This document shows positions 23,130 through 32,185 of a stretch of 64,000 nucleotides of DNA, piece by piece (position 1 is the first letter of the stretch; each line of letters starts with the position of its first letter). The stretch spans positions 372,001 to 436,000 of the forward strand of contig NZ_JBLXDN010000001.1 of the NCBI RefSeq assembly GCF_048264025.1, in the 5' to 3' direction. A program made the position numbers and the translations under genes. Under the pieces are notes generated by a model that saw nothing but the letters and a program-made list of their open reading frames with translations, did not search any database and had not been told where the DNA came from. This DNA is from Nitrincola sp048264025. GTDB lineage: Bacteria > Pseudomonadota > Gammaproteobacteria > Pseudomonadales > Balneatricaceae.

Positions 23130-24737
23130 ATGAAACGTAGAGACTTTATGCGCCTGGGTGCGCTGGGGCTATTAACCCTGACACCCCTTACTACTTTTGC
23201 CATGTCCAAACACCATCAGGGTAGTGGTACTAACCTGATGGTGCGGCAATTACCTGAACACCTACCGCTAAGACAACTACCGGAAATAGAAAACTTTTCT
23301 TCCGGTACTGATTTTAAAACCCGGCTCACCTTGGCACCAACGCCAGTGGAACTGACGGGGCCGGAGCACACTGAACTCTGGCTATACAACAACCAGATCA
23401 CCCCGTTGATCCAAGTGACTGAAGGAGATAGCGTGGAAATCCAGGTGGACAACCACCTACATCAGCCAACCACTGTGCACTGGCATGGTCTGAAAATTCC
23501 AAACTCAGAAGATGGCGGCCCACATGATCTAATAGCGCCTCACCAGAGTCGGACTTACCGCTTTCAGGTGAAACAGGGTAACGCAGGGCTTCACTGGTTT
23601 CATCCCCATCCACATGATTACCTGGCCGACCAAATCGCACACAGCATGGCGGGCGCCTTTCTGGTTAAGCCCTACCAGGACCCCTTACCAGCGGATCTGC
23701 CTGCCTATTTGCTGATGGTAACTGACCTGCGACTGGACTCACAGGGACAGGTTGCCCCACATACCCATGTGGACTGGATGAACGGTCGTGAGGGCGATAT
23801 ATTGCTGGTGAATGGTCAGCGTAACCCTAAACTGGAACTGGCTCCAGGCAGCACCCTGCGACTGCGGATGATCAATGCCTGCGCCGGACGCTACCTGCGC
23901 CTGGCTCTGGACAAGCTCCCGATGCAGCTCATTGGTACCGACGGCGGTTATCTGGAGCAGCCGGTAGATCTGGATGAGCTGTTACTGGTGCCCGGTCAAC
24001 GTTGTGATCTGTTGATCAAACTCAGTGACGAGCCCAATCAATCCTTTGTTCTGCAAAAACGCCCCTATGACCGCGACTGGATGGGACCGAAACCTGCACA
24101 CTATCTCACCACAGAAACCCTGATGACACTGGCAACCAACACGGCTACGCTGGCCCCGGCCATTGCGCTGCCGCAACGCTTGACTGAGATTGAACCCTTA
24201 GCAGAGGCACAAGTACATCGTCAGGTGGAGTTGTCCGAGATTATGCCTGGCCATGTTATGTCATCAACAGGTCAGGACAGTGCTCGTCATGAAAGTGCAG
24301 GCCATGAGAGTAACGCCGGCCATCAAGGGCACGGCAACCACGGCAACCACGGCAACCACGCTGAGTCTGGATCCGCAGCGATGATGACTGGGCGTCCCCC
24401 GATTGCTTTTTTAATCAATGGCGAATCCTTCACCCCCGGCCAGATCATGTTTACTGGCAAAGTCGGGCAGATTGAAGAGTGGGAGGTGTTCAACAATTCA
24501 CATATGGACCATCCTTTCCATATCCACGGCACCCATTTTCAGGTGGTGGCTGAACAGAGTGAGGAGGGGGAATGGCAACCACCAGCCTACCGAGCCTGGC
24601 TGGACACAGTGAACCTGAAACCAAAACAACGACTGAAACTGCGGCTGGTATTTGATGAAGCCGGCGAGTGGATGTTCCACTGCCATATTATTGAACACGA
24701 AGAAATGGGTATGATGGCCAGCATACTGGTGCAATAA
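23130..24737 (+). CDS. Multicopper oxidase, CueO/CumA-like
   Basis: A 535-residue exported oxidase with a Tat-type leader (KRRDFMRLGALGLLTLTPLTT). Copper motifs are all there: HWHG (117-120), HPHPHD (158-163), HPFHIHG and the HCHIIEHEEMGM block near the C-terminus that holds the type 1 and trinuclear ligands. A His-rich insert (GHQGHGNHGNHGNHAESG) takes the place of the Met-rich segment of CueO and may recruit copper. It oxidises Cu(I) or organic substrates in the periplasm. It shares the operon with a Cys-rich protein before and DUF411 after, fitting copper detoxification. Confidence 0.9.
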   Translation: MKRRDFMRLGALGLLTLTPLTTFAMSKHHQGSGTNLMVRQLPEHLPLRQLPEIENFSSGTDFKTRLTLAPTPVELTGPEHTELWLYNNQITPLIQVTEGDSVEIQVDNHLHQPTTVHWHGLKIPNSEDGGPHDLIAPHQSRTYRFQVKQGNAGLHWFHPHPHDYLADQIAHSMAGAFLVKPYQDPLPADLPAYLLMVTDLRLDSQGQVAPHTHVDWMNGREGDILLVNGQRNPKLELAPGSTLRLRMINACAGRYLRLALDKLPMQLIGTDGGYLEQPVDLDELLLVPGQRCDLLIKLSDEPNQSFVLQKRPYDRDWMGPKPAHYLTTETLMTLATNTATLAPAIALPQRLTEIEPLAEAQVHRQVELSEIMPGHVMSSTGQDSARHESAGHESNAGHQGHGNHGNHGNHAESGSAAMMTGRPPIAFLINGESFTPGQIMFTGKVGQIEEWEVFNNSHMDHPFHIHGTHFQVVAEQSEEGEWQPPAYRAWLDTVNLKPKQRLKLRLVFDEAGEWMFHCHIIEHEEMGMMASILVQ

Positions 24738-24752
24738 CCCGCTAAGGAGAAA

Positions 24753-25217
24753 ATGATGAAAACCAAGTTTGCAATAATCAGTACAGCCTTCCTCAGCAGC
24801 CTATTGCTGGTTCTGATCAGTGGCAACAGTGCAGCTGAGCCGGTAATGCAGGTTTACAAAAGTGAAACCTGTGGTTGTTGCCAGGACTGGATAGACCATA
24901 TCGAAGCAGCCGGTATTCCTGTTGAAAGTACCAATTTGAACAACATGAACAGCAAAAAAATGGAGCTGGGTGTGCCTTCAGAACTGGCATCCTGCCATAC
25001 CGCTGTGATTGACGGCTATGTGATTGAAGGGCATGTCCCAGCGTCAGATATCCTTCGTCTGCTGCGCGAAAAACCAGCCGTTACCGGCCTCACAGTACCC
25101 GGCATGCCTCACGGCTCACCGGGTATGGAAACGGGTCGGGAAGATCCCTATCAGGTGCTGGCATTTGACAGTAAAGACAAAGAGTTACAAGTCTGGTCTG
25201 AGTATAACCAACCCTAA
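24753..25217 (+). CDS. DUF411 periplasmic metal-binding protein
   Basis: A 154-residue protein with a signal peptide (about residues 1-28) and the DUF411 signature: VYKSETCGCCQDWIDHIEAA G (Cys40, Cys42, Cys43), a later SCHTAVIDGYVIEGHVPASD I, and the final GMPHGSPGMETG...DPYQVL. DUF411 proteins occur in copper and silver tolerance operons. Spacing of 15 bp from the multicopper oxidase suggests co-transcription. Confidence 0.88.
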   Translation: MMKTKFAIISTAFLSSLLLVLISGNSAAEPVMQVYKSETCGCCQDWIDHIEAAGIPVESTNLNNMNSKKMELGVPSELASCHTAVIDGYVIEGHVPASDILRLLREKPAVTGLTVPGMPHGSPGMETGREDPYQVLAFDSKDKELQVWSEYNQP

Positions 25218-25227
25218 CAACGGCCGA

Positions 25228-26058
25228 TCATGATCCACGCAATACCGGAGGTGCTTTGTTCGAGAGCACCTCCAGCTTCATCCCTGTAGTAATAATGCCC
25301 GGCTGCAGCACCAGCAGATTCTGCCCAAAGATAGCACCTCCCTTTTCCAGCCGTCGATGCGCCAGCAACGTCCGCAAAGGCTCCTGTGTCTGATCAAACT
25401 CGCGACTGCCGGGTGGCAGAGTAATCAACTTACAACGCTCACAGGGTGCATGAGCACGAAGGCGCACATCACCGATGGCAATATCCAGCCAACCATCTTC
25501 GGCAAACGGAAGACTACCGGACACCACCAGATTAGCTCTGAACTGCTGCTTATCCACAGGCACAGGGCAACGTGTCTGCAACCAGTCAAGCGATGCCTCG
25601 GAGGTTAGCAACAGCGGGTAGCCATCCGCAAAACCCACCTGTGCATCGTCACAATCCTTAACTGGCCGTTGGCTTTGCTGACCAAAATACACCAGTTGGC
25701 AGTCAATACCGAGGAATCGGCTGATCCAGGCATTAGCACTGGCACCACAGGACTGGGCGGCAACCGTCTGCTTCCAGACCACAACATCCTGATACACCTC
25801 AGGAAAGTCAGCCGGTTGCAGCTGCAGTGCGGGAAAGCCTTCAGCCGCCAGCATCAACCCGGCTCCCACAGGGGTAGCCAGCAGATGAGTTAAAGCCGGA
25901 TAACGTCGTGCGGTAATAAACTGCCCAGCAGGATCAGTCACCATATAACGCCGGTCAGCATCCAATCCCTGCGGTCCCACCCAGGCACGGCTCACCCGTA
26001 GCGGCGCACAGGATTTCACCGGATAGATAAACAGATCTGTTACAACCACATCAGCCAT
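25228..26058 (-). CDS. MOSC domain protein (YcbX/YiiM-type, no ferredoxin part)
   Basis: A 276-residue protein with an N-terminal MOSC beta-barrel domain (VTDLFIYPVKSCAPLRVSRA WVGPQGLDADRRYMV) and the MOSC core (FRANLVVSGSLPFAEDGW, then HAPCERCKLITLPPGSREFD). Cys in PCERC is the likely molybdenum-cofactor sulfur ligand. It lacks the C-terminal 2Fe-2S domain of YcbX. MOSC proteins reduce N-hydroxylated compounds. The gene overlaps a small GNAT gene by 8 bp. Confidence 0.87.
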   Translation of the reverse strand: MADVVVTDLFIYPVKSCAPLRVSRAWVGPQGLDADRRYMVTDPAGQFITARRYPALTHLLATPVGAGLMLAAEGFPALQLQPADFPEVYQDVVVWKQTVAAQSCGASANAWISRFLGIDCQLVYFGQQSQRPVKDCDDAQVGFADGYPLLLTSEASLDWLQTRCPVPVDKQQFRANLVVSGSLPFAEDGWLDIAIGDVRLRAHAPCERCKLITLPPGSREFDQTQEPLRTLLAHRRLEKGGAIFGQNLLVLQPGIITTGMKLEVLSNKAPPVLRGS

Positions 26059-26305
26059 GCTGAGCCTCCCGTTTCAGAAACTTATCCACATACCAGCAAC
26101 TGGCTTCAATCTGGTAATCCTGCTCACGTGCCCAGGCCAACCCGGCACGCACCAGCTGTTCAGCTATACCCCGGCCCCGCAGAGATTCCGGTACATAGGT
26201 ATGGGTAAAATCTATCTGGTTTCCACGAAGAGCATAATCCAGAACCGCATCAACACCGGCTTCAGTCATGACAAAGCGGTGTTGTGAAGGTTGATGTTCA
26301 ATCAC
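26051..26305 (-). CDS. GNAT-like N-acyltransferase, YjdJ family (short)
   Basis: An 84-residue protein of the small GCN5-like group. The acetyl-CoA binding region DFTHTYVPESLRGRGIAEQLV RAGLAWAREQDYQIEASCWY covers residues 32-72, with the ESLRGRG loop. It is far shorter than typical GNATs but normal for this subgroup. It starts with GTG at 26305 and precedes the MOSC gene in the same transcript. Substrate unknown. Confidence 0.85.
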   Translation of the reverse strand: MIEHQPSQHRFVMTEAGVDAVLDYALRGNQIDFTHTYVPESLRGRGIAEQLVRAGLAWAREQDYQIEASCWYVDKFLKREAQHG

Positions 26306-26574
26306 AGGAATTCCTTTATTTGCTTAGGATAACTCAATTCATACTGATCAGATCAGTCATCACCAGCGCCAGTATTACTTACCCTGAAAAGCAACACAAC
26401 TCACCCCCTCGGCAACAAAATAAAAATGGGTTTAATAATCTATATATTGTATGCGACCACATCTATGCTATTCGGCTATCCAACAATTGACAAAGGCTAA
26501 CCCCCTATGTGAATATTCAATAGCTATACAAAATACATGGACTTTATGTTTTGGCTAGGGATACGCCTCTTGAT

Positions 26575-27858
26575 ATGAAACCTTATCTCGGCTTCTGTCA
26601 CCTAACTCATGGTGATAATCTTTTTACACTCATCAGTGCAGCACTCTGCAATCATGCCAATGAGTTTGAGTCCTTAATTTCTACAGAAATTGCCAAAAAT
26701 GGCTATTGGTTACATTGGGTTAACGATGTTCTTCCAGCCGACCAGTGGCTTTTAAAACACCCTGACGAATGGGGTGATGTGCTGTTATGCAGTTTAAGCG
26801 AAGCCTGTCCCATCGTGCTGGGTCCTCTTGAACCGCTGAACAAGACGCCACAGCCAGGGGTCAATATTCTTGAAATTGAACACCTGGAGCCAATCGAACC
26901 GTTAGATAGTCAGCTAGGTCTCGATCCCAAAAAATATGTACCTGATATTCTGAGTGATGCTTTGTTTGGTCAGCCAACCCCTACCGATGCTGAGCAACTT
27001 CATTATCAGCAAGCTTTACCCGTAATGAAAACCTATGCATTGCTGGATGCTGCAAAAATGCCTTACTTACTGCCCGATCTTTTGCAGGCGTCAGGCTTTC
27101 ACTATGAGTCACTGTTTCAAGGTACTCTACAGGATGAGATTAGCCATCATGCACCTTACCTGGTCGAGCTGGAGCAAGGGCATCGATTTACCCAACAATT
27201 ATTCACCGGTCCCCAAGGCATTCTTGGACTATGGGAAAAGTCACTCGGTATCTTCATCCGGACACGCGCCGAGTTTTCAGCGCTGCGGCATCATCTGCGC
27301 AAGTTTACCCGCTTACAAAATGCACAGGGTAAAGGGTACTTTTTTCGCTTTTGGGAAAAAACCAGCCTTCCGGCTTTAACCCATGGCCAACCCGCCGAGC
27401 TGGCTGAAGCGCTCCTTCAGGACACCAGTTATTTAGGGCAATATTGGCTTATCCCCCTTCCCGAAGACAACAAGGTTATCACCTTTAAACGGCATCCCGA
27501 TCGTCATGGACAGCCAACAGTACCCGCTAAAATAACTGAGGAAATCTTAACGGCTTTCGATACGCATCTTGAACAGTTTCAAGACCAGCTGATGATCGAT
27601 AATGCGCTAAAACATTTTGCTGATAATGAATTTACACCACCGGCACCGGATCAAGCGCACTTACTCAACTTGCTAGCATTTTTACGTACGGAAGGCTTTT
27701 CTGACAAACAAAAGCGCCAAGAAGCCATAGATCGCTATACGCATGCCTATTCACTCGGCCTTGCTGATCAGGCGCTGGCTATATTCAAAGAAAGCGCTCA
27801 GGGGCCGGCTATACGTCTTTGGCACGTGAATAACTTGATTAAGGATTCGAGCTCATGA
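26575..27858 (+). CDS. DUF4123 type VI secretion adaptor-like protein
   Basis: About 427 residues from ATG 26575 (a TTG at 26551 is possible). The DUF4123 core is clear: YALLDAAKMPYLLPDLLQAS GFHYESLFQGT, LVELEQGHRFTQQLF, and SLGIFIRTRAEFSALRHHLR KFTRLQNAQGKGYFFRFWE. The N-terminal 130 residues and a C-terminal helical region are additional. DUF4123 proteins load effectors on to VgrG in type VI secretion. The downstream gene overlaps by 4 bp, so they are co-translated. No VgrG or effector gene is nearby. Confidence 0.85.
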   Translation: MKPYLGFCHLTHGDNLFTLISAALCNHANEFESLISTEIAKNGYWLHWVNDVLPADQWLLKHPDEWGDVLLCSLSEACPIVLGPLEPLNKTPQPGVNILEIEHLEPIEPLDSQLGLDPKKYVPDILSDALFGQPTPTDAEQLHYQQALPVMKTYALLDAAKMPYLLPDLLQASGFHYESLFQGTLQDEISHHAPYLVELEQGHRFTQQLFTGPQGILGLWEKSLGIFIRTRAEFSALRHHLRKFTRLQNAQGKGYFFRFWEKTSLPALTHGQPAELAEALLQDTSYLGQYWLIPLPEDNKVITFKRHPDRHGQPTVPAKITEEILTAFDTHLEQFQDQLMIDNALKHFADNEFTPPAPDQAHLLNLLAFLRTEGFSDKQKRQEAIDRYTHAYSLGLADQALAIFKESAQGPAIRLWHVNNLIKDSSS

Positions 27859-28769
27859 CCCTTATCCAACTTAAGCCACGCCTCCTGTGGCTACTCATAC
27901 TCTTGGGAGCATCTACCATGGCTAACGCTGATGAATTCAAAACCTACTGTATAGGCCGTTTATTGATTGATATACCTGTCAGCTTTGAGCTCGTCAGTCA
28001 GGGTGGATGGGCCTATGTGAGTGAATTTGAACGCTTGGGGCCGGGTGGGCATGAAGAGGCTGAACGAATTTGGCGAGAGCGGATTAAAGCCTTGCAAGAT
28101 AGAGCATTCACAGTTAGTGGTACAACTCAGGTTTACCGAGCATCTGAGATAGTAGGTGGTGTTTTTATCATTTCAAGACATGGTGACTTTTCCGTACTAG
28201 GCATAGAGTCTGGGGATGTATGGTTTGAGGACGCCTTTTTTTCATCTCAAGGAGTAGTTTTCCGTGCCGCCATCGTGATGGATGAAACTGACGCCGATAC
28301 GCAACGCCAAAAATTACTCAGGGTCGCTAACGCGACCCGACCTCGTGAACCTGACGAGATCCCCAAAGGTGAAGGAAGCTGTGTAGAGGGTGCATTTATT
28401 GCACTGCCCCCTGAGGGGGAAGTTCAGGGTGCAACCTTTCGGCTTCCAAACGAGGATCCTATAGGTGTTCGGATCAGTTTTAGCCTTCGAAAACCCGGTG
28501 AAAGAAAACTCGATCTTGAAGCCGCTCAAAGTAATATAGGCAGCAGAATTACCATTGCTGGTCTTCCTGGCCGGTATGGTAAAGATTACGGGCGTGAAAT
28601 CTTCTATATGGCTTCCGTTGGTCAGCAAACGACAGATCAACAATTTGGGCTATCTCTGGATGTTCGTTATTTTGATCGAAGACGACCCTTTGGAGCTGAA
28701 CCCTATACTCGAGAAAAAGCCGACCAGATTTGGGACAGATTAGTCGACAGTGCAAGGATTAGAAGGTAA
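27855..28769 (+). CDS. Tli4-family T6SS immunity protein
   Basis: A 304-residue secreted protein with a signal peptide (LLWLLILLGASTMANA). After it comes the Tli4 opening FKTYCIGRLLIDIPVSFELV and the second repeat after TRPREPDEIPKGEGSCVEGAF IALPP, the paired immunity fold that protects against Tle4-type phospholipase effectors. It is coupled by 4-bp overlap to the DUF4123 gene. The cognate effector normally lies between or before these two but is absent here. The cell would still be shielded from incoming Tle4-like toxins. Confidence 0.82.
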   Translation: MTLIQLKPRLLWLLILLGASTMANADEFKTYCIGRLLIDIPVSFELVSQGGWAYVSEFERLGPGGHEEAERIWRERIKALQDRAFTVSGTTQVYRASEIVGGVFIISRHGDFSVLGIESGDVWFEDAFFSSQGVVFRAAIVMDETDADTQRQKLLRVANATRPREPDEIPKGEGSCVEGAFIALPPEGEVQGATFRLPNEDPIGVRISFSLRKPGERKLDLEAAQSNIGSRITIAGLPGRYGKDYGREIFYMASVGQQTTDQQFGLSLDVRYFDRRRPFGAEPYTREKADQIWDRLVDSARIRR

Positions 28770-29019
28770 TCACTATGAGACACTCTTCAGTTCAATATTG
28801 CCCTGTACCTTGTAAACAAAATATTCAAGCAGAGGCTAAAATTGCACCGCTTGGATTAATAAATGCCTGACCTCTGAGTGCTAAGTTGACATACATAGTC
28901 TGGCCCCCTACAGACTGGACAACACCACTCAATTGCTTAAGAATACCAAGCATCACATTGGTGTTCGGCTGCGGCCTGACCAATGGCATGAACCCACCCC
29001 CAACGCAAGGATACCGCGC

Positions 29020-29616
29020 ATGGAACTGTCTACGATTATCTTCATTGTGGTTGTCGCCGTTGTTGTCTTCTATGTCATCAGTATTTTTAACCGCCTGGTG
29101 GCATTGAAGAACCGCTTTGAAAATGCCTTTTCACAAATTGAAGTCCAGTTGAAACGTCGCTATGACCTGATTCCTAACCTGGTGGAAACCGCCAAGGGTT
29201 ATATGCAGCATGAGCGAGAAACGCTGGAAGCGGTTACTGCCGCCCGCAATACCGCTATGGCCAGTTTACAAGCCGCGGCATCCAACCCTGGGAATGCGGC
29301 CGCCATCGGTCAGTTGATGAGTTCAGAAGGCGCTCTGCAAAGTGCACTGAGTGGGCTCAAGGTGACCATGGAAGCCTATCCGGATCTGAAAGCGTCTGAA
29401 AATATGCAGCAGTTATCCGAAGAGCTGATCACTACTGAGAATCGTGTATCCTTTGCACGTCAGGCGTTCAATGATGCGGTTATGGCTTACAATACCTACA
29501 AGCAGAGTTTTCCACAGCGGGTATTTGCCACCACCTTTGGTCATGCGGAAGATGCGTCATTGTTGGAGTTTGAAGACAGTGCCGAAATTCAGGCGGCACC
29601 CAAAGTGTCCTTTTAA
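29020..29616 (+). CDS. lemA: LemA family protein
   Basis: A 198-residue protein from ATG 29020 with an AAGG ribosome site. It has an N-terminal membrane anchor (LSTIIFIVVVAVVVFYVISI) and the LemA body (YNRLVALKNRFENAFSQIEV QLKRRYDLIPNLVETAKGYM QHE, then NRVSFARQAFNDAVMAYNTY KQSFPQRVFATTFG). The pairing with an M48 protease gene 5 bp downstream is typical of LemA loci in gammaproteobacteria. Role in membrane quality control is inferred. Confidence 0.92.
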   Translation: MELSTIIFIVVVAVVVFYVISIFNRLVALKNRFENAFSQIEVQLKRRYDLIPNLVETAKGYMQHERETLEAVTAARNTAMASLQAAASNPGNAAAIGQLMSSEGALQSALSGLKVTMEAYPDLKASENMQQLSEELITTENRVSFARQAFNDAVMAYNTYKQSFPQRVFATTFGHAEDASLLEFEDSAEIQAAPKVSF

Positions 29617-29621
29617 TCCCA

Positions 29622-31592
29622 ATGAACTTTTTTGAACACCAAGACCGCGCCAGACGCAAAACACTGCAATTGGTTCTATTGTTTATTCTGGGTGTCATCA
29701 GCCTGATACTCACCCTGACCCTGGCGGTTGGGGTGTTTCTATATTTTCAGCAAGGCTCAGCGGGATCTACAGGGCAAGGGCAATTGCCCTCCGTCAGTCA
29801 GGTATTTTCTACAGAGCAGCTTCCATTACTTGGAGGTATCGCTCTGGCCGTTTGTGCCGTGGTGTTACTGGGGTCCTTGTTCCGGCGGATGCAACTGGGC
29901 AGTGGTGGTCATACGGTAGCCGAAGCCCTTGGCGGCCGTTTGCTCAATACCGCTACCCGCGATGCCAATGAACAGCGCATACTCAATGTGGTAGAGGAGA
30001 TGGCGCTGGCTTCGGGCATTGCCGTTCCTCCTGTGTACTTGTTGGATGATGATTCAATTAATGCCTTTGCGGCGGGATTTAACCCTCAGGATGCGGTTAT
30101 CGGCATTACCCGTGGCGCCATTGAACTGCTTAGTCGTGACGAGCTGCAGGGGGTCATTGCCCATGAGTTCAGCCATATACTCCACGGTGATATGCGCCTG
30201 AATATCCGCCTTATTTCCTGGCTCTATGGTATTTTGCTACTCGGCCTGATCGGACGTTTCCTGCTCAGCAGTTTGCGCTACCGTCGGGTCCGCTCGCGTG
30301 ACGACAAGAGCGCCGCGGTGATGATGCTACTTGGGGTTGGTTTATTGATTGTCGGGTATGCCGGTTCTTTCTTTGGTAACCTGATTAAAGCCGCCGTGAG
30401 CCGACAACGTGAGTTTCTCGCCGATGCCTCCGCCGTTCAATACACCCGCAACCCGCTGGGCATCGCCGGGGCACTGAAAAAAATCGGTGGCCATTCTGCT
30501 GGCTCTACGCTGAATGCACCTGGTGCTAATGAATTCAGCCATATGTATTTTGGCAGCTCCGGCAGCGCTGGCCTGACTTCATTGCTGGCTACCCACCCAC
30601 CCCTGGAAGAACGCATCAAGCGGGTCGATCCAGGCTGGAATGGCGAGCTGCCGCAACCTGAGCGGCCTACGCAAAACGAGGTTTCGCAAGACGAGGCTCA
30701 GCCAACAGGATCAGGCGACATGAAAGCGTCGGCTTTGGCCGCTATGACTATGGCAGCAAGCAGCGTAAATGCCAATCAGGCCGCTCAGCACTCTATGGCA
30801 GCCATGGGTGATCCCGATGCCGCCCATCTGGCCTATGCCCGCAATCTGCTGCAAGCTCTGGATGAGCAACTACTGACGGCCGCTCACGAGCCTTTTTCGG
30901 CCAGAGCATTGATTTACGGTCTGTTGCTCAGTGACGATGCTCAGGTACGCGAACAACAACTGATACAACTTGAGCAGCAGGCCCATCCAGATACCTACGC
31001 CATGTTAAAGCAGCATCTGAACGCGCTGATCTCACTGGATGCCCGCCTGCGACTACCTCTGACAGACCTGGCCCTGCCCGCATTGAAGCAACTCACGGCT
31101 GAGCAATATAAGACCTTCAAGTCCTGTATGGATCTATTAATCCGCGCCGATAACAAGCTCAGTCTGTTTGAGTGGTCATTGCGTAAAATTGTTATAGGTC
31201 ACCTGGAAGGTCGCCGCCAAAGCGCTAAACGCTTCAAGCTGAAAGACTGTCACCCTGAAATGCAACGGCTAATCACCTTGTTCGCCCACGCCGGACACAG
31301 TGATCAAGCCACTGCAGCCAAGGCTTACCAGGAAGCAGCGGCGCAGCTACAGCTGCAGGGAGATTTCAGTCAATCAGAGCGTCCGGGTCTGAAGCAGCTG
31401 GAGCTGGATCTGAACAAACTGGCGCACCTGCGTCCCTTACACAAACCGGCACTGTTACAGGCGCTGGTCACCTGTGCCAGCCATGATGGCCGGATCAGTG
31501 TGACGGAAGCGGAGCTGCTGCGGGCCATAGCTGACTGCCTCGACTGCCCCTTACCCCCTCTACTTGCTGAAAAGGACACCCATGGCGCTTAA
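29622..31592 (+). CDS. M48 membrane metalloprotease, HtpX-like with extended C-terminus
   Basis: A 656-residue protein. Two membrane segments at residues 15-42 and 68-88, a zinc site HEFSH (181-185) in ELQGVIAHEFSHILHGDMRLN, then two more membrane helices and REFLADASAVQYTRNP with the third ligand Glu. The last 300 residues (from about 350) are an added helical region rich in Ala and Gln with a TerB-like end (LVTCASHDGRISVTEAELLR AIADCLD). It cleaves membrane proteins and works with LemA, as in the LemA/M48 pairs of other Pseudomonadota. Confidence 0.9.
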   Translation: MNFFEHQDRARRKTLQLVLLFILGVISLILTLTLAVGVFLYFQQGSAGSTGQGQLPSVSQVFSTEQLPLLGGIALAVCAVVLLGSLFRRMQLGSGGHTVAEALGGRLLNTATRDANEQRILNVVEEMALASGIAVPPVYLLDDDSINAFAAGFNPQDAVIGITRGAIELLSRDELQGVIAHEFSHILHGDMRLNIRLISWLYGILLLGLIGRFLLSSLRYRRVRSRDDKSAAVMMLLGVGLLIVGYAGSFFGNLIKAAVSRQREFLADASAVQYTRNPLGIAGALKKIGGHSAGSTLNAPGANEFSHMYFGSSGSAGLTSLLATHPPLEERIKRVDPGWNGELPQPERPTQNEVSQDEAQPTGSGDMKASALAAMTMAASSVNANQAAQHSMAAMGDPDAAHLAYARNLLQALDEQLLTAAHEPFSARALIYGLLLSDDAQVREQQLIQLEQQAHPDTYAMLKQHLNALISLDARLRLPLTDLALPALKQLTAEQYKTFKSCMDLLIRADNKLSLFEWSLRKIVIGHLEGRRQSAKRFKLKDCHPEMQRLITLFAHAGHSDQATAAKAYQEAAAQLQLQGDFSQSERPGLKQLELDLNKLAHLRPLHKPALLQALVTCASHDGRISVTEAELLRAIADCLDCPLPPLLAEKDTHGA

Positions 31593-32130
31593 AGCCCAGG
31601 TTATTAAAGCCCAGTTGCAAATTGCTGATATGGATCGACATCACTATCAGGATTATGCCCTGCGACTGGCACAACACCCCTCGGAAACCGATGAACGCCT
31701 GATGATCAGACTCCTTGCGTTTGCCCTGAATGCATCAGAGCAGCTGGAGTTTGCCCGTGATCTCAGCGGCGAGGGTGGAGCAGAACTCTGGGCGCCCAAC
31801 CTGCATGGGGGTATCGATCTGTGGATTATTTTCGGACAGGTGGATGAAAAATGGCTGCGCAAAGCCAGTCAGCAGGCCGGACACGTCAAGGTGTATACCT
31901 ATGGCGGACGCAGTGTGCCTATCTGGTGGCAGCAAAATCAGCAGGCCTTGCAGCGTTACGAAAATCTGGAAGTCTGGGAAATCACCGATGACAGCGTCAA
32001 GGCGCTGGGCGCACTGGCAGACCGTAATCTACAACTGCAGATCAGCATCAATGAAGGACAGGTGTGGATCGCCGATGCCAAAACCAGCGTGGCTTTGGAA
32101 CCCAAATTACTCAAAGGCTTTAAGGCCTGA
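31582..32130 (+). CDS. yaeQ: YaeQ family protein
   Basis: A 182-residue protein from ATG 31582 (GGACACC upstream), overlapping the protease end by 11 bp in another frame. It carries the YaeQ signature: MDRHHYQDYALRLAQHPSETD ERLMIRLLAFAL, WAPNLHGGIDLWIIFGQVDE, and VYTYGGRSVPIWWQQNQQAL. YaeQ resembles PD-(D/E)xK nucleases and was linked to RfaH suppression in E. coli, function uncertain. A hairpin right at the stop closes the transcript. Confidence 0.92.
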   Translation: MALKAQVIKAQLQIADMDRHHYQDYALRLAQHPSETDERLMIRLLAFALNASEQLEFARDLSGEGGAELWAPNLHGGIDLWIIFGQVDEKWLRKASQQAGHVKVYTYGGRSVPIWWQQNQQALQRYENLEVWEITDDSVKALGALADRNLQLQISINEGQVWIADAKTSVALEPKLLKGFKA

Positions 32131-32151
32131 TCCCTAACGCGGAATCAGGCC
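32124..32151. terminator. Hairpin between convergent yaeQ and mmsA
   Basis: GGCCTGAT (32124-32131) pairs with ATCAGGCC (32144-32151), an 8-bp stem with a 12-nt loop, followed by CCTGGCTTTTC. It spans the yaeQ stop codon and lies before the end of the convergent mmsA gene. Probable shared terminator. Confidence 0.55.
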
Positions 32152-32185
32152 CCTGGCTTTTCTGAACAGCTAATCAAATCAGTGC

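Noticed and set aside
24300..24370. Short repeats in the multicopper oxidase as a mobile or CRISPR-like array
   Set aside because: The GGCAACCAC repeats are in frame and encode Gly-Asn-His units of the oxidase. They are a coding low-complexity tract.
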